Below, piece by piece: positions 8,207 to 16,035 of a stretch of DNA of 64,000 bases. The translations under genes and the position numbers were made by a program. Below the pieces are notes generated by a model. It searched no databases, had not been told where the DNA came from, and saw only the letters and a program-made list of their open reading frames with translations. The DNA is from Clostridiales bacterium (GTDB taxonomy: Bacteria; Bacillota; Clostridia; Tissierellales; GPF-1). The stretch's first letter is position 1; each line of letters opens with the position of its first letter. Location: assembly GCA_013619125.1 (NCBI GenBank), contig JABXKS010000111.1, forward strand, positions 1 through 64,000, written 5' to 3'.

Positions 8207-10000
8207 TTATTTTAATCCCAACTCTTCCAATCGTTCATCTGTCGGAATGCCACCTTTGGTCCAGCCACGTAGTTCATAGTACTCAGGCAACAATTTATCC
8301 AGTTGATGTACTTGACCCTTCGATGGACCTTCTGGAATCGCATCTTCCAATAATCGTCTTGGCAATTTATCCTCTGATGGAGCAACGCCGGATTCCAAAT
8401 TGAACATTTTCTCGATATTCCAAATACGCTCTCCTGCTGCAAAAATCGTATCCCCGGTGTGATCTGTACCACAAACCGCGTTGATCAAAGCCGCATAATC
8501 GTCAGCGCCCAAAGCAAAGGATGTGAACAAGCATAATCCTGAAGAATCGATAGAAGCCGTCAAATCTTGGAATGCTTTCGCCCAGAAGGCTTTTCCTTCT
8601 AACGCGTTCTTGTCAATTTTCTCAGGTAAGCCTAAAATTTCAGGAGAAATCAAGTATCCGCGCACATGACAACCACCACGGTTTGATGTAGCATACTGCA
8701 ATCCCTGGCCTTGAATAGCACGTGGATCATAAGCGGGAAGCTCTTGCTTCTTCACACTCATGGAAAGATCCGGGCGACCATACATATCACACAGTCGATA
8801 AGAACCTTCTGCCAGCTTGTCACCAAAGCCTTCTCGGTAAGCCATCTTCTTCGTCCATTCAACAATCGCATCCACATTTCCAAATTCCAATGGTTGTCCT
8901 TTAATCTCTTCTGCTTTTACCAGATCCAATTGACGGAGCTCCATTGCTGCTGCTAATGTGGTCCCTGCGGAAATGGTATCAAGACCCAATTCATTACACC
9001 AATCATTCGCCAAAATCACTTCTTTTAAATCTCTGATTCCGCAGTCGGAGCCAAATGCCCAAAGTGTTTCATACTCCGGTCCTGCCATCTGTTTGCCATC
9101 CACTTCAACCCAGCGTCCACAAGCAATCGGACAACGATAGCATGGATTTTTACGAACCAAGAAATCATCTTTCATGCTCTCACCGCTAATTTTATCCGCA
9201 TCTGGATCATAAGCTTCTTGGAAATTATTTACCGGATAGGCACCGTTTTCGTTGATAATGTTGACGAGTACTGCAGTCCCATATGTAGGTAATCCCTCGC
9301 CAGTAACGCCGTTTTCACGAATTTTTTTCAAACTATCCTTAAATACGGCCTTCAACGCCTCTGGATCATGGATGCCCACTTTATTGGAGCCCTTCACAAC
9401 AATCGCTTTCAGGTTTTTAGATCCCATAACTGCGCCAACGCCTGAACGGCCGGCCGCACGATCTTTTTCATTCATAATGGCTGCGAGCAAAGAAAGATTC
9501 TCGCCTGCTGGACCAATGGTCATGACTCTTGCTTTTGCACCATGGGCTTCTTGCAGCTCATCCGTAACTTCCCCAACCAATTTGCCCCAAAGATGCGTCG
9601 CTGATTTAAATTCAATTTTATCATCTACGATATTCAAGTAAACCGGTTCTTCAGACTTGTCTTCCAGTATGATCATATCATAACCAGCAAACTTCAATTC
9701 AGCTCCCCAGAATCCACCTGAATTGGAACTTGCGATGGTCCCCGTCAATGGAGATTTAGTTACCACCATATATCGTCCGCCCGTAGGTGTCGCGGTTCCT
9801 GTTAATGGTCCCGTAACGATCATCAACTTGTTTTCTGGGCTCAATGCATCCACTTTTGGATCCACTTCATCCATCATAAATTTAGTGCCGAGTCCACGTC
9901 CGCCAATAAATTTTTTGGCGATCTCAAGATCCAGAGCTTCCACCTTTACTTCTTTGGTCTTTAGATTAATCCGTAAAATTTTACCATGATATCCGTACAT
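8207..10000 (-). CDS. aor: Aldehyde:ferredoxin oxidoreductase (tungsten enzyme), first copy
   Basis: A 597-aa AOR, which oxidises aldehydes to acids (or reduces acids) using ferredoxin, a tungsto-bispterin and one 4Fe-4S cluster. The N-terminal pterin-binding part has GGRGLGTKFMMDEV and TGPLTGTATPTGGRYMVVTKSPLTGT-like sequence (about residues 30-100). Cluster ligands are CYRCPIAC (CX2CX3C, about 288) with the distant fourth Cys in SSGLCLFTSF (about 490). The RSGVGAVMGSKNLKAI motif is near 190. Length matches the Pyrococcus enzyme (605). The start follows AAAGGAGGCTTTTAT. Immediately upstream are a sigma-54 promoter and three dyads; downstream come moaD and moeB homologues. Likely cytoplasmic; tungsten rather than molybdenum is inferred from family. 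Confidence 0.96.
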   Translation of the reverse strand: MYGYHGKILRINLKTKEVKVEALDLEIAKKFIGGRGLGTKFMMDEVDPKVDALSPENKLMIVTGPLTGTATPTGGRYMVVTKSPLTGTIASSNSGGFWGAELKFAGYDMIILEDKSEEPVYLNIVDDKIEFKSATHLWGKLVGEVTDELQEAHGAKARVMTIGPAGENLSLLAAIMNEKDRAAGRSGVGAVMGSKNLKAIVVKGSNKVGIHDPEALKAVFKDSLKKIRENGVTGEGLPTYGTAVLVNIINENGAYPVNNFQEAYDPDADKISGESMKDDFLVRKNPCYRCPIACGRWVEVDGKQMAGPEYETLWAFGSDCGIRDLKEVILANDWCNELGLDTISAGTTLAAAMELRQLDLVKAEEIKGQPLEFGNVDAIVEWTKKMAYREGFGDKLAEGSYRLCDMYGRPDLSMSVKKQELPAYDPRAIQGQGLQYATSNRGGCHVRGYLISPEILGLPEKIDKNALEGKAFWAKAFQDLTASIDSSGLCLFTSFALGADDYAALINAVCGTDHTGDTIFAAGERIWNIEKMFNLESGVAPSEDKLPRRLLEDAIPEGPSKGQVHQLDKLLPEYYELRGWTKGGIPTDERLEELGLK

Positions 10001-10035
10001 ATAAAAGCCTCCTTTAGTTTATTACTACTAACTCT

Positions 10036-10051
10036 TGCAAGTATCGTGCCA
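10036..10051 (-). promoter_or_regulatory. Sigma-54 (-24/-12) promoter of aor
   Basis: The minus strand reads TGGCACG-ATAC-TTGCA, an exact match to the sigma-54 consensus TGGCACG-N4-TTGC, ending about 35 bp before the aor start codon. The neighbouring gene encodes a sigma-54-dependent activator. Confidence 0.93.
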
Positions 10052-10111
10052 AACTTGCAAAGCCTGATGCTTTGGAGGCTTTTGATGATAAGGTTTTCAC
10101 AGAGTGACAAA

Positions 10112-10181
10112 CTGTATCGAATCGGAACAGTGAAATCGTTTTCTGTGTTCCGATTTGATACAGTGTTCCATTGTAGAACAC
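10112..10181. promoter_or_regulatory. Three dyad activator sites upstream of the aor sigma-54 promoter
   Basis: Three 19-bp sites share the pattern TGT(t/a)TC...GA(a/t)ACA: CTGTATCGAATCGGAACAG at 10112-10130, its near-perfect inverted copy at 10145-10163 (17 of 18 bases agree between arms), and GTGTTCCATTGTAGAACAC at 10163-10181. They lie about 60-130 bp upstream of the -24 box, the usual place for enhancer-binding proteins, and abut the 3' end of the activator gene. Confidence 0.8.
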
Positions 10182-12095
10182 CTACGCTTCAATCATAGGA
10201 ATTTCATATTTTTCTACTTTGCGATATAACGTATTCCGCCCGATTCCCAACGCTTTCGCCGCATTGGTCATATTGTAATGTTCTTGCTGCAGAATACGTT
10301 GAATATGCAACTTTTCCATTTCTTCCAACGAGATGCCTGTTGTATCAAGCTGTAGAGTTGGAAGCTCACGTTTTTCAATTGAAAGTTGTCCAATTGGCAG
10401 CCTTTCCTTATTGATCGCTAATTCGATAAAATTCTCCAGCTCACGCACATTGCCAGGCCATGTATATGATTTCATTTCTGCCATTTGTGCATCCGTAATT
10501 TCAATGGGTCGCTTATTGATTCGATGAGAAATTCTTCTCATAAAGTAATTCGCCAGCAATGGAATATCGCTCTCTCGCTCCCGAAGAGGTGCAATCACTA
10601 AAGGAATTACATTCAAGCGATAGTATAAGTCATGCCGAAAATTCCCCTTCTTGACCTCATCGCGCAGTTTCTTGTTCGTTGCCGCAATAATCCGTACATT
10701 CACAGGAATCTCTTGGCTTCCGCCAACTCGGGCAATCGTGCCTTCCTCAATCGCCCGCAATAATTTTGTTTGCATTTCTAATGGCATTTCACCAATTTCA
10801 TCTAAAAAGATCGTTCCTCCATCTGCCAATTCAAACTTACCGATCTGACCGCCTTGTTTGGCACCCGTAAAGGCGCCTTCTTCATATCCAAAGAGCTCGG
10901 ATTCAATTAAATTTCGTGGAATCGCTCCACAATTTATGGCAACAAAGGGTTCTTTATTCCGTGGGCTGTAATTCTGAATCGCTTGGGCAAATACCTCTTT
11001 CCCACAGCCGCTTTCTCCGGAAATCAGAATCGTCGATTTGCTATCAGAGATTTTTTTTGCAAATTCAATCGTTTCAAGGATTTGCGGAGATTCTCCAATA
11101 ATTTTATCAAAGGTGTAAATTGCCTTTCTTCCCATGATCCGATTTGCCAAGCGCCGGGTTTTCTTCACATCACTAAACATTAAAATAATCCCATGGATCT
11201 CGCCATGCTGATGCACCTTATAGGCATTTAAGTGAAAATGCACTTTATTGGCTCTGGCATGAACCATCACTTCATCATTGAAATAGTCTTCCAATGTCAA
11301 ACAATTTGCCAAAACGTTCCGCCAATCCTCGATCAAATCACGCAAATCCAAGTTTTCAAAGGTCGTTTTCTTATACCCAAACATCCGGCGTGCCTGTTCA
11401 TTGGAACTCAAAATACTGCCTTCCAAATCCGCATAAACAATCCCCTCTTTAATGGAATCAAAAAGCGACTCGATGAGAACCTTGCTCTTGTCTAATTGAC
11501 GATGTTTTTGATTTAATTTCATGATCGATTCGATGGCGCTCACCGCCGCCACGACCATTCCCAACGTGTGAGAATGAACCGCATCACTGTTGCCTGTCAA
11601 ATCCAATGCTCCAATGATATTCCCATCCTCATCATGGATAGGAGCACCTGAACAAGTCCATGTGTGATACGTTTTGATAAAATGCTCTTCTCCCGAAATT
11701 TGCACCGGTTGATTTTCAATAATTGCAGTTCCCATGGCATTGGTCCCAATGCATTCTTCCGACATATAGGCCCCAGGGATCATTTTTAATCCCCTCGATT
11801 TTTCTACGATTTCAGGATCACCTGCTACACCCAATATACACCCCTCGTGATCCGTCAATATGACAAAAAAATTCGATCCTCGAACAAAATCGCAGAGGTT
11901 CTCGATGAACGGTCTTGCCGTCATCATCAATTCGCGATTTTCAATCAGTCTGAGATTCAATTCCGAATCAGCAATTATTCTTTTGCTGACCACCATATCC
12001 CGATCCAGATCATATCTCAGGCATCGTTTATTGGCATTCTTTACGTAGGTTTTTTCTGTATCGATCTGATTTTCGATTGTTTTCATAGGCAACAT
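10182..12095 (-). CDS. Sigma-54-dependent transcriptional activator (GAF-PAS-AAA-Fis HTH, AcoR-like)
   Basis: A 637-aa enhancer-binding protein. Order: GAF-like sensor (about residues 55-190, with EECIGTNAMGTAI typical of AcoR relatives), PAS (about 210-310), AAA+ domain with Walker A GESGCGKE near 360, the sigma-54 contact loop GAFTGA near 407 and GTIFLDEIGEMPLEMQ Walker B near 430, then a Fis-type helix-turn-helix at the end (NAAKALGIGRNTLYRKVEKY). ATG at 12095 is chosen because GGAGG lies 7 nt upstream; a longer reading from 12149 overlaps the preceding small gene. With the sigma-54 promoter and dyads between it and aor, it very likely activates aor. The inducer is probably an aldehyde or related small molecule, by analogy with AcoR. 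Confidence 0.95.
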   Translation of the reverse strand: MLPMKTIENQIDTEKTYVKNANKRCLRYDLDRDMVVSKRIIADSELNLRLIENRELMMTARPFIENLCDFVRGSNFFVILTDHEGCILGVAGDPEIVEKSRGLKMIPGAYMSEECIGTNAMGTAIIENQPVQISGEEHFIKTYHTWTCSGAPIHDEDGNIIGALDLTGNSDAVHSHTLGMVVAAVSAIESIMKLNQKHRQLDKSKVLIESLFDSIKEGIVYADLEGSILSSNEQARRMFGYKKTTFENLDLRDLIEDWRNVLANCLTLEDYFNDEVMVHARANKVHFHLNAYKVHQHGEIHGIILMFSDVKKTRRLANRIMGRKAIYTFDKIIGESPQILETIEFAKKISDSKSTILISGESGCGKEVFAQAIQNYSPRNKEPFVAINCGAIPRNLIESELFGYEEGAFTGAKQGGQIGKFELADGGTIFLDEIGEMPLEMQTKLLRAIEEGTIARVGGSQEIPVNVRIIAATNKKLRDEVKKGNFRHDLYYRLNVIPLVIAPLRERESDIPLLANYFMRRISHRINKRPIEITDAQMAEMKSYTWPGNVRELENFIELAINKERLPIGQLSIEKRELPTLQLDTTGISLEEMEKLHIQRILQQEHYNMTNAAKALGIGRNTLYRKVEKYEIPMIEA

Positions 12096-12138
12096 GGCAT
12101 TCCCTCCATTCGTCATCACACACGCTCGTTCGCTCTGC

Positions 12139-12396
12139 TTACGCTCCACCCCGCATAAATGCCTTACGGAAGGAATGGATCAAAAATTCACATATTACTT
12201 TCTCACCCCGAAATCGAATCATTGTTCTTGGGATGATAATAGAACGATGGATGGCGTCCGGCAACGCAAGCAGCCGGACCTCCCATCCATCTCCATAAAA
12301 TATTCGTTCATCTTCATTGTAGCTGAGGGCCGCGTTCATAAAGTATGAACGGAGCTCTTCTTCTGGAATTCCACTGTTGATTTCATATTCGAACAT
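12139..12396 (-). CDS. Small protein of unknown function upstream of the sigma-54 activator
   Basis: An 85-aa protein that I do not recognise. It begins MFEYEINSGIPEEELRSYFM and has a mixed alpha/beta pattern (helix, then GDGWEVRLLALPDAIHRSIIIPRTMIRF as likely strands), no membrane segment, no cysteines in motifs except one near residue 70, and a basic C-terminus (FRKAFMRGGA). The ribosome site GAGGG precedes ATG by 6 nt, and a good sigma-A promoter lies 36 bp upstream, so it is probably expressed as the first gene of the activator transcript (44 bp gap). The placement suggests a link to AOR or to the activator, but function is unknown. Confidence 0.65.
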   Translation of the reverse strand: MFEYEINSGIPEEELRSYFMNAALSYNEDERIFYGDGWEVRLLALPDAIHRSIIIPRTMIRFRGEKVICEFLIHSFRKAFMRGGA

Positions 12397-12431
12397 CCAG
12401 CACCCTCATCTCTTGGTAAAATTATACTTCT

Positions 12432-12460
12432 ATTTTATCGCGAACCACTCCCCGATACAA
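12432..12460 (-). promoter_or_regulatory. Sigma-A promoter of the small gene and activator
   Basis: On the minus strand TTGTAT, a 17-bp spacer and TAAAAT lie 36 bp before the ATG at 12396. No other sigma-A-like pair is visible in the 128-bp gap. Confidence 0.6.
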
Positions 12461-12524
12461 CAATAGTTTTTGTTTTTCCAATTAAAGCGATGTGAAATGT
12501 GAGGGTGATGAAAATTTCGATGTT

Positions 12525-14384
12525 CTAGCGATAAAGGACTTCTGCTACCTTCGCCATCCCAAGCGTTGCATAATGCTCTTTTGTCGGGATCGCTTTTTCA
12601 GCATCAAAATGACAGGCTTCATAGAATCGATCTAATGCCGCATCCATATTGACGGTTCTACCCTTCGCTGGACCACCAAAGGCCGGTTCATTCATAAAGC
12701 GTTTTGGCAGATGATCATCCTTTCTTCGGAATCCTCGTTCATAATTCAACGCCCGTTCCAATGCAATGGTTCGCTCTGCTTTTCTCAGCAGTTCAGCCTT
12801 GTCACATGGGAGGCCTGTGGTTTTCACATAAAGTTCCGCCATCGTAGACGGTTGAATCTCCATATTGATCACATTAAAATCACACAATCCAATCAGGTTT
12901 GTGACAACAAAATATTCCTTGAGCGCCTTCAACCATTCCTTTGATTCGGTTTCACTAAAAGGATCTTTTGCTTCCTCAATACCCAAATCCGGGAAGAGAT
13001 ATCCAAAGGCATCGATCGACGCTGAGTAAGGACGCATATGGCAAGCGCCGCGTTCACTGGTTCCAAACGAAATCGCCATGGATGCCGCTCCCCTAGGATC
13101 ACAAGCTGAAATCTCCATCTTTTTCACTGTCATCACATAAGGCTTCGCTTTTTCTCCAATTCTTTCTCCCGCCCAATACGAACCATCTGCAAACAGTTCT
13201 CCACAGCCTTCCCGCAGGCACATCTTTCGAATCAATTCCACCATGGCTTCCCCATTGCCGAATTTCAAATCGAGTCCATCTAAATCATCTTTTGTTAAAA
13301 TACCTTTTTCATACCATTCCATAGCAGCCGAAACTGTTGCGCCTGCGGAAATTGTATCAATTCCATAAATCGATGTGTAGTAATTTGCCATCGAGATATG
13401 TTTATAGTCATACACTCCGCAACGTGGACCAAATGCCGCAATGGTTTCATACTCCAGTTCACCAACTTCAACATCTCCCATCACCACAAATTTGTGACAA
13501 CCCAGTTGGCATGCATAGCAAGTTCTACGTTTGACATCAAATTTCTCGCGATTATTCCAAAGCTCGGACGGCAAAATCGGATCCAGTTTGTCGGTTTGGT
13601 TCTTCTGAAAATTATCGACTGGCAGCAACCCATATTCATTGGATCCATCCAACCAGGATGGCGTTCCGTATCCATGGACTGGACCCCAGGTATATTCCTC
13701 ACTTCTCAACTCTTGAATTGCTTTTTTCTGCATCTCCATAAAGCCTTCTGGATCCGCGACTTCCACACTTCCGTTTCCTCGAACAACAATAGCCTTTAAT
13801 TTTTTCTGACCCATGACTGCGCCAGCGCCACCCCGGCCAGCGAAACAATCGTCGCTAAAAATCGCCGCCAGCTTATTCAGTTTCTCTCCGGATTGACCAA
13901 TACAAACGACTTTATGATTTTCACCGTGAAGTTCTTTTAAGGCATCCGTGGTTTCCCGAGTATTCAATCCCCATAAGGCCGTTGCGTCATGTAACGACAC
14001 CTGATCTTCTTCAATCAGAAGATACGTCGGATCTTCAGCTGCCTCCTCGAAAACAATGGAGTCATACCCTGCAAATTTCAACTCTGCCCCCCAATGACTG
14101 CCCATGTTCGATGCCCCAATCGTACCGGTCAAAGGCGAGAGAAACACAACACTTGTGCGAGACGCGCTGGGTGCCGGTGTTCCCGTCAAAGGTCCCGTAT
14201 TAAAGCTTAGGAGATTATTTTTATCGAACGGATCAATGTCATGGGGCATTTCATCCCACATCAAGGCAATCCCATAGCCTTCTCCGCCCATATATTTCTC
14301 GACATATTCCGGATTCAAGGGCTTTTTTTCAATCGATTTTTCTTTTAGGTTGATTCTCAATTCACAGTCTCGATAACCTTTCAT
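12525..14384 (-). CDS. Aldehyde:ferredoxin oxidoreductase family protein, second copy
   Basis: A 619-aa AOR-family tungstoenzyme, clearly divergent from the first copy. It keeps the pterin-binding start (GGEGYGIALMWDEMP), GPLTGTPAPSASRTSVVFLS, the GRGGAGAVMGQKKLKAI motif (about residue 185), cluster ligands CYACQLGC (about 290) and the late Cys in LIGLCDFNV (about 515). It starts 10 bp after a ferredoxin-like gene, so an electron carrier is supplied in the same operon, as in AOR operons with a separate Fe-S subunit. Substrate is unknown: the family also includes glyceraldehyde-3-phosphate, formaldehyde and benzoyl-CoA-reductase-like members. Start follows GGAGGGGACA. Expression is probably set by the MerR-type promoter upstream. 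Confidence 0.93.
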   Translation of the reverse strand: MKGYRDCELRINLKEKSIEKKPLNPEYVEKYMGGEGYGIALMWDEMPHDIDPFDKNNLLSFNTGPLTGTPAPSASRTSVVFLSPLTGTIGASNMGSHWGAELKFAGYDSIVFEEAAEDPTYLLIEEDQVSLHDATALWGLNTRETTDALKELHGENHKVVCIGQSGEKLNKLAAIFSDDCFAGRGGAGAVMGQKKLKAIVVRGNGSVEVADPEGFMEMQKKAIQELRSEEYTWGPVHGYGTPSWLDGSNEYGLLPVDNFQKNQTDKLDPILPSELWNNREKFDVKRRTCYACQLGCHKFVVMGDVEVGELEYETIAAFGPRCGVYDYKHISMANYYTSIYGIDTISAGATVSAAMEWYEKGILTKDDLDGLDLKFGNGEAMVELIRKMCLREGCGELFADGSYWAGERIGEKAKPYVMTVKKMEISACDPRGAASMAISFGTSERGACHMRPYSASIDAFGYLFPDLGIEEAKDPFSETESKEWLKALKEYFVVTNLIGLCDFNVINMEIQPSTMAELYVKTTGLPCDKAELLRKAERTIALERALNYERGFRRKDDHLPKRFMNEPAFGGPAKGRTVNMDAALDRFYEACHFDAEKAIPTKEHYATLGMAKVAEVLYR

Positions 14385-14394
14385 TGTCCCCTCC

Positions 14395-14796
14395 TTACCA
14401 GCTCAACGCTTGTCTCGGACAAGCACTCACACATTTTGGCAATCCGCCGCAAAGATCACATTTGACCGCCGTGTTGTTCCACATCTGGATTGCATCAATG
14501 GGACAAGCCTCCTGGCAAGCGCCGCAACCGATGCATCCGTCTCCAATCACAACTGCACCGGAGTATCGATCTCTGGTGATAACGTTTTCCGGACATGCGC
14601 TCGCACAAGGCATGTCTATGCATTGTTGACAAACGGTTTGCTTGAATTTTCCGAGGATCTTGGTTTCTGTGATTTTAATTCCCGTTTGATTCGGGTTAAC
14701 CGCTCCAATATGACTCAGACTACAGACACTTTCACAAACGCGACAGCCTTGACACACGCTTGCATTCACTTGAATCTTGATTCTTCCTGGCTTCAT
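14395..14796 (-). CDS. 4Fe-4S polyferredoxin, electron-transfer partner of second AOR
   Basis: A 133-aa HycB/CooF-type iron-sulfur protein with four cluster motifs: CQGCRVCESVC (about residue 12), CQQCIDMPCASAC (about 58), CIGCGACQEAC (about 88) and CDLCGGLPKCVSAC (about 113). It has no signal or membrane segment, so it acts in the cytoplasm, relaying electrons between AOR and ferredoxin or another partner. The ATG at 14796 follows AAGGAGGAAATAT; an in-frame start at 14823 has no ribosome site. It directly precedes the second AOR gene (10 bp). In related operons (for example aorA of AOR complexes) such a protein is a stable subunit of the enzyme. Confidence 0.93.
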   Translation of the reverse strand: MKPGRIKIQVNASVCQGCRVCESVCSLSHIGAVNPNQTGIKITETKILGKFKQTVCQQCIDMPCASACPENVITRDRYSGAVVIGDGCIGCGACQEACPIDAIQMWNNTAVKCDLCGGLPKCVSACPRQALSW

Positions 14797-14807
14797 ATAT
14801 TTCCTCC

Positions 14808-14930
14808 TTATCCGCCACCACAAATTGGTAAACCTAAAACTTGATCGCCGTTACTGAACACCTTTCGACATGATGAACCCGTCCCTCCTTTTGTACGAAA
14901 AAAGAAGTCCAATCCACCATAATAAATCAC
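14808..14930 (-). CDS. Possible 40-aa peptide ending in Gly-Gly-Gly, upstream of the ferredoxin gene
   Basis: An open frame of 40 codons from a GTG at 14930 (AAAGGAG 11 nt upstream) to a TAA that overlaps the ferredoxin gene's AAGGAGG. The peptide ends DQVLGLPICGGG, has two cysteines, and a glycine-rich middle (RTKGGTGSSCRKV). A Gly-Gly tail beside a cofactor enzyme recalls sulfur-carrier or modified-peptide precursors, but there is no family I recognise. It could be a chance frame in the 245-nt leader of this operon; the stop-to-RBS coupling is the main support. Confidence 0.35.
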   Translation of the reverse strand: MIYYGGLDFFFRTKGGTGSSCRKVFSNGDQVLGLPICGGG

Positions 14931-15045
14931 AGTAGACTGAACTCCTTTGCAAACGGCAGGCTAACTCATTACTGATTTAACCCTAACGATTCTATTCCCC
15001 ATCACTGGCCAATAGAACTCGGAGTTGTTCTCCAATTCTATCTCC

Positions 15046-15076
15046 AGTATAAACTCTATTCTTAGAATAGAGTCAA
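15046..15076 (-). promoter_or_regulatory. MerR-type promoter with 19-bp spacer and central dyad
   Basis: On the minus strand TTGACT and TATACT are separated by 19 bp, the stretched spacing that MerR-family activators correct by twisting DNA. The spacer holds the perfect dyad ACTCTATTC-TAA-GAATAGAGT (15053-15073). It faces the ferredoxin-AOR pair and abuts the 3' end of the MerR-family gene. Confidence 0.92.
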
Positions 15077-15894
15077 GGACGTTTCACCGGAACTTGCAAC
15101 TTAATAAACAGTTTTCTCTCCTCTTCAAAAATTGGTAACTCTACAACCACTTCACAAATATAATCCCCGATGACTTCATAGCCATGCACTCGAGCATAAT
15201 CCAATAATTGATTTCCAAACTCCTTCTCGCGATAGAAATCATCACAATGAACGGTTAAATACGTCCCACCCGGCAAAATCTCAGTCGTTTCATTCGGCTC
15301 ATCGACAAAAATAAAAATCTCCGTTGAATAGTACTTACGATCTGCCAGATTGTTTTTCCTGAGAATCGAGCCTACATTACAAAACTTCACCATCGGCAAA
15401 TGCGCAATTGTCACCTGATTCTTCAACCCGCGGATCATATACTCCCAAGTATCCATTCCACTCTCGTAAAAATTTACACCCGCATCATATGAAAAAATTC
15501 GACGCTCCCTCATCTGCTCGAGTTGAATTTCTCCATTCTCAGGCGCATTCACATAGCGTCCAATATTTTCTTGATACTGCTGCGCCGCCGCTTTCATGGT
15601 CGCCAATTCCTCAATCTTCTTGTGAATCCAGGTCTTATGATCTTCAAGCATCACTGAAAATTCTTGAATGTCCCGCTGATCGAAATGATGTTTGATGCTT
15701 TCCAATGACATGCCCAAACATTTCATATATTGGATCATATCCAAACGGGCGCATTGATTGATATGATAATATCGATAACCTGTTTCACCATCCACAAGAT
15801 CCGGAACCATCAAACCAATCTTCTCGTAATACCGCAGGGTTTGCACGGTTACTTGATTCAATCTTGCCATCTTGCCTATACTCAGTTTTGTCAT
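15073..15894 (-). CDS. MerR-family transcriptional regulator with GyrI-like effector domain
   Basis: A 273-aa regulator. The N-terminal winged helix (KLSIGKMARLNQVTVQTLRYYEKIGLM, then GYRYYHINQCARLDMIQYMKCLG) is typical of MerR proteins of the BmrR/TipA type; a coiled-coil dimer helix follows (about residues 78-115), and the C-terminal ~150 residues resemble the GyrI-like small-molecule-binding domain (EIFIFVDEPNETTEILPGGTYL-like strands, GYEVIGDYICEV). Such proteins bind drugs or hydrophobic molecules and activate promoters with 19-bp spacers. Precisely such a promoter adjoins its stop codon, directed at the second AOR operon, so aldehyde or xenobiotic induction of that operon is likely (inference). 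Ribosome site GAGGTGAAAG. Confidence 0.92.
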   Translation of the reverse strand: MTKLSIGKMARLNQVTVQTLRYYEKIGLMVPDLVDGETGYRYYHINQCARLDMIQYMKCLGMSLESIKHHFDQRDIQEFSVMLEDHKTWIHKKIEELATMKAAAQQYQENIGRYVNAPENGEIQLEQMRERRIFSYDAGVNFYESGMDTWEYMIRGLKNQVTIAHLPMVKFCNVGSILRKNNLADRKYYSTEIFIFVDEPNETTEILPGGTYLTVHCDDFYREKEFGNQLLDYARVHGYEVIGDYICEVVVELPIFEEERKLFIKLQVPVKRP

Positions 15895-16002
15895 CTTTCA
15901 CCTCACATGAAAAGGAATCTCGCACGAAAATCCATCTGAATTTATTATATCATTACTTTTAGAATCTTCAGAAATTCTTTTAAACAAAACCGTTTTCAAT
16001 GA

Positions 16003-16030
16003 AAAGAACCCGTTAAATAACGGGTTCTTT
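16003..16030 (-). terminator. Terminator after nucleoside hydrolase
   Basis: Stem aagaacccgtt/aacgggttctt with a 4-5 nt loop, 6 bp beyond the nucleoside hydrolase stop. The T run following on the minus strand is short. Confidence 0.7.
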
Positions 16031-16035
16031 CATTT

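Noticed and set aside
12139-12149. Longer N-terminus of the sigma-54 activator (start at 12149)
   Set aside because: It would overlap the upstream small gene and lacks a ribosome site; the ATG at 12095 has GGAGG at the right distance.
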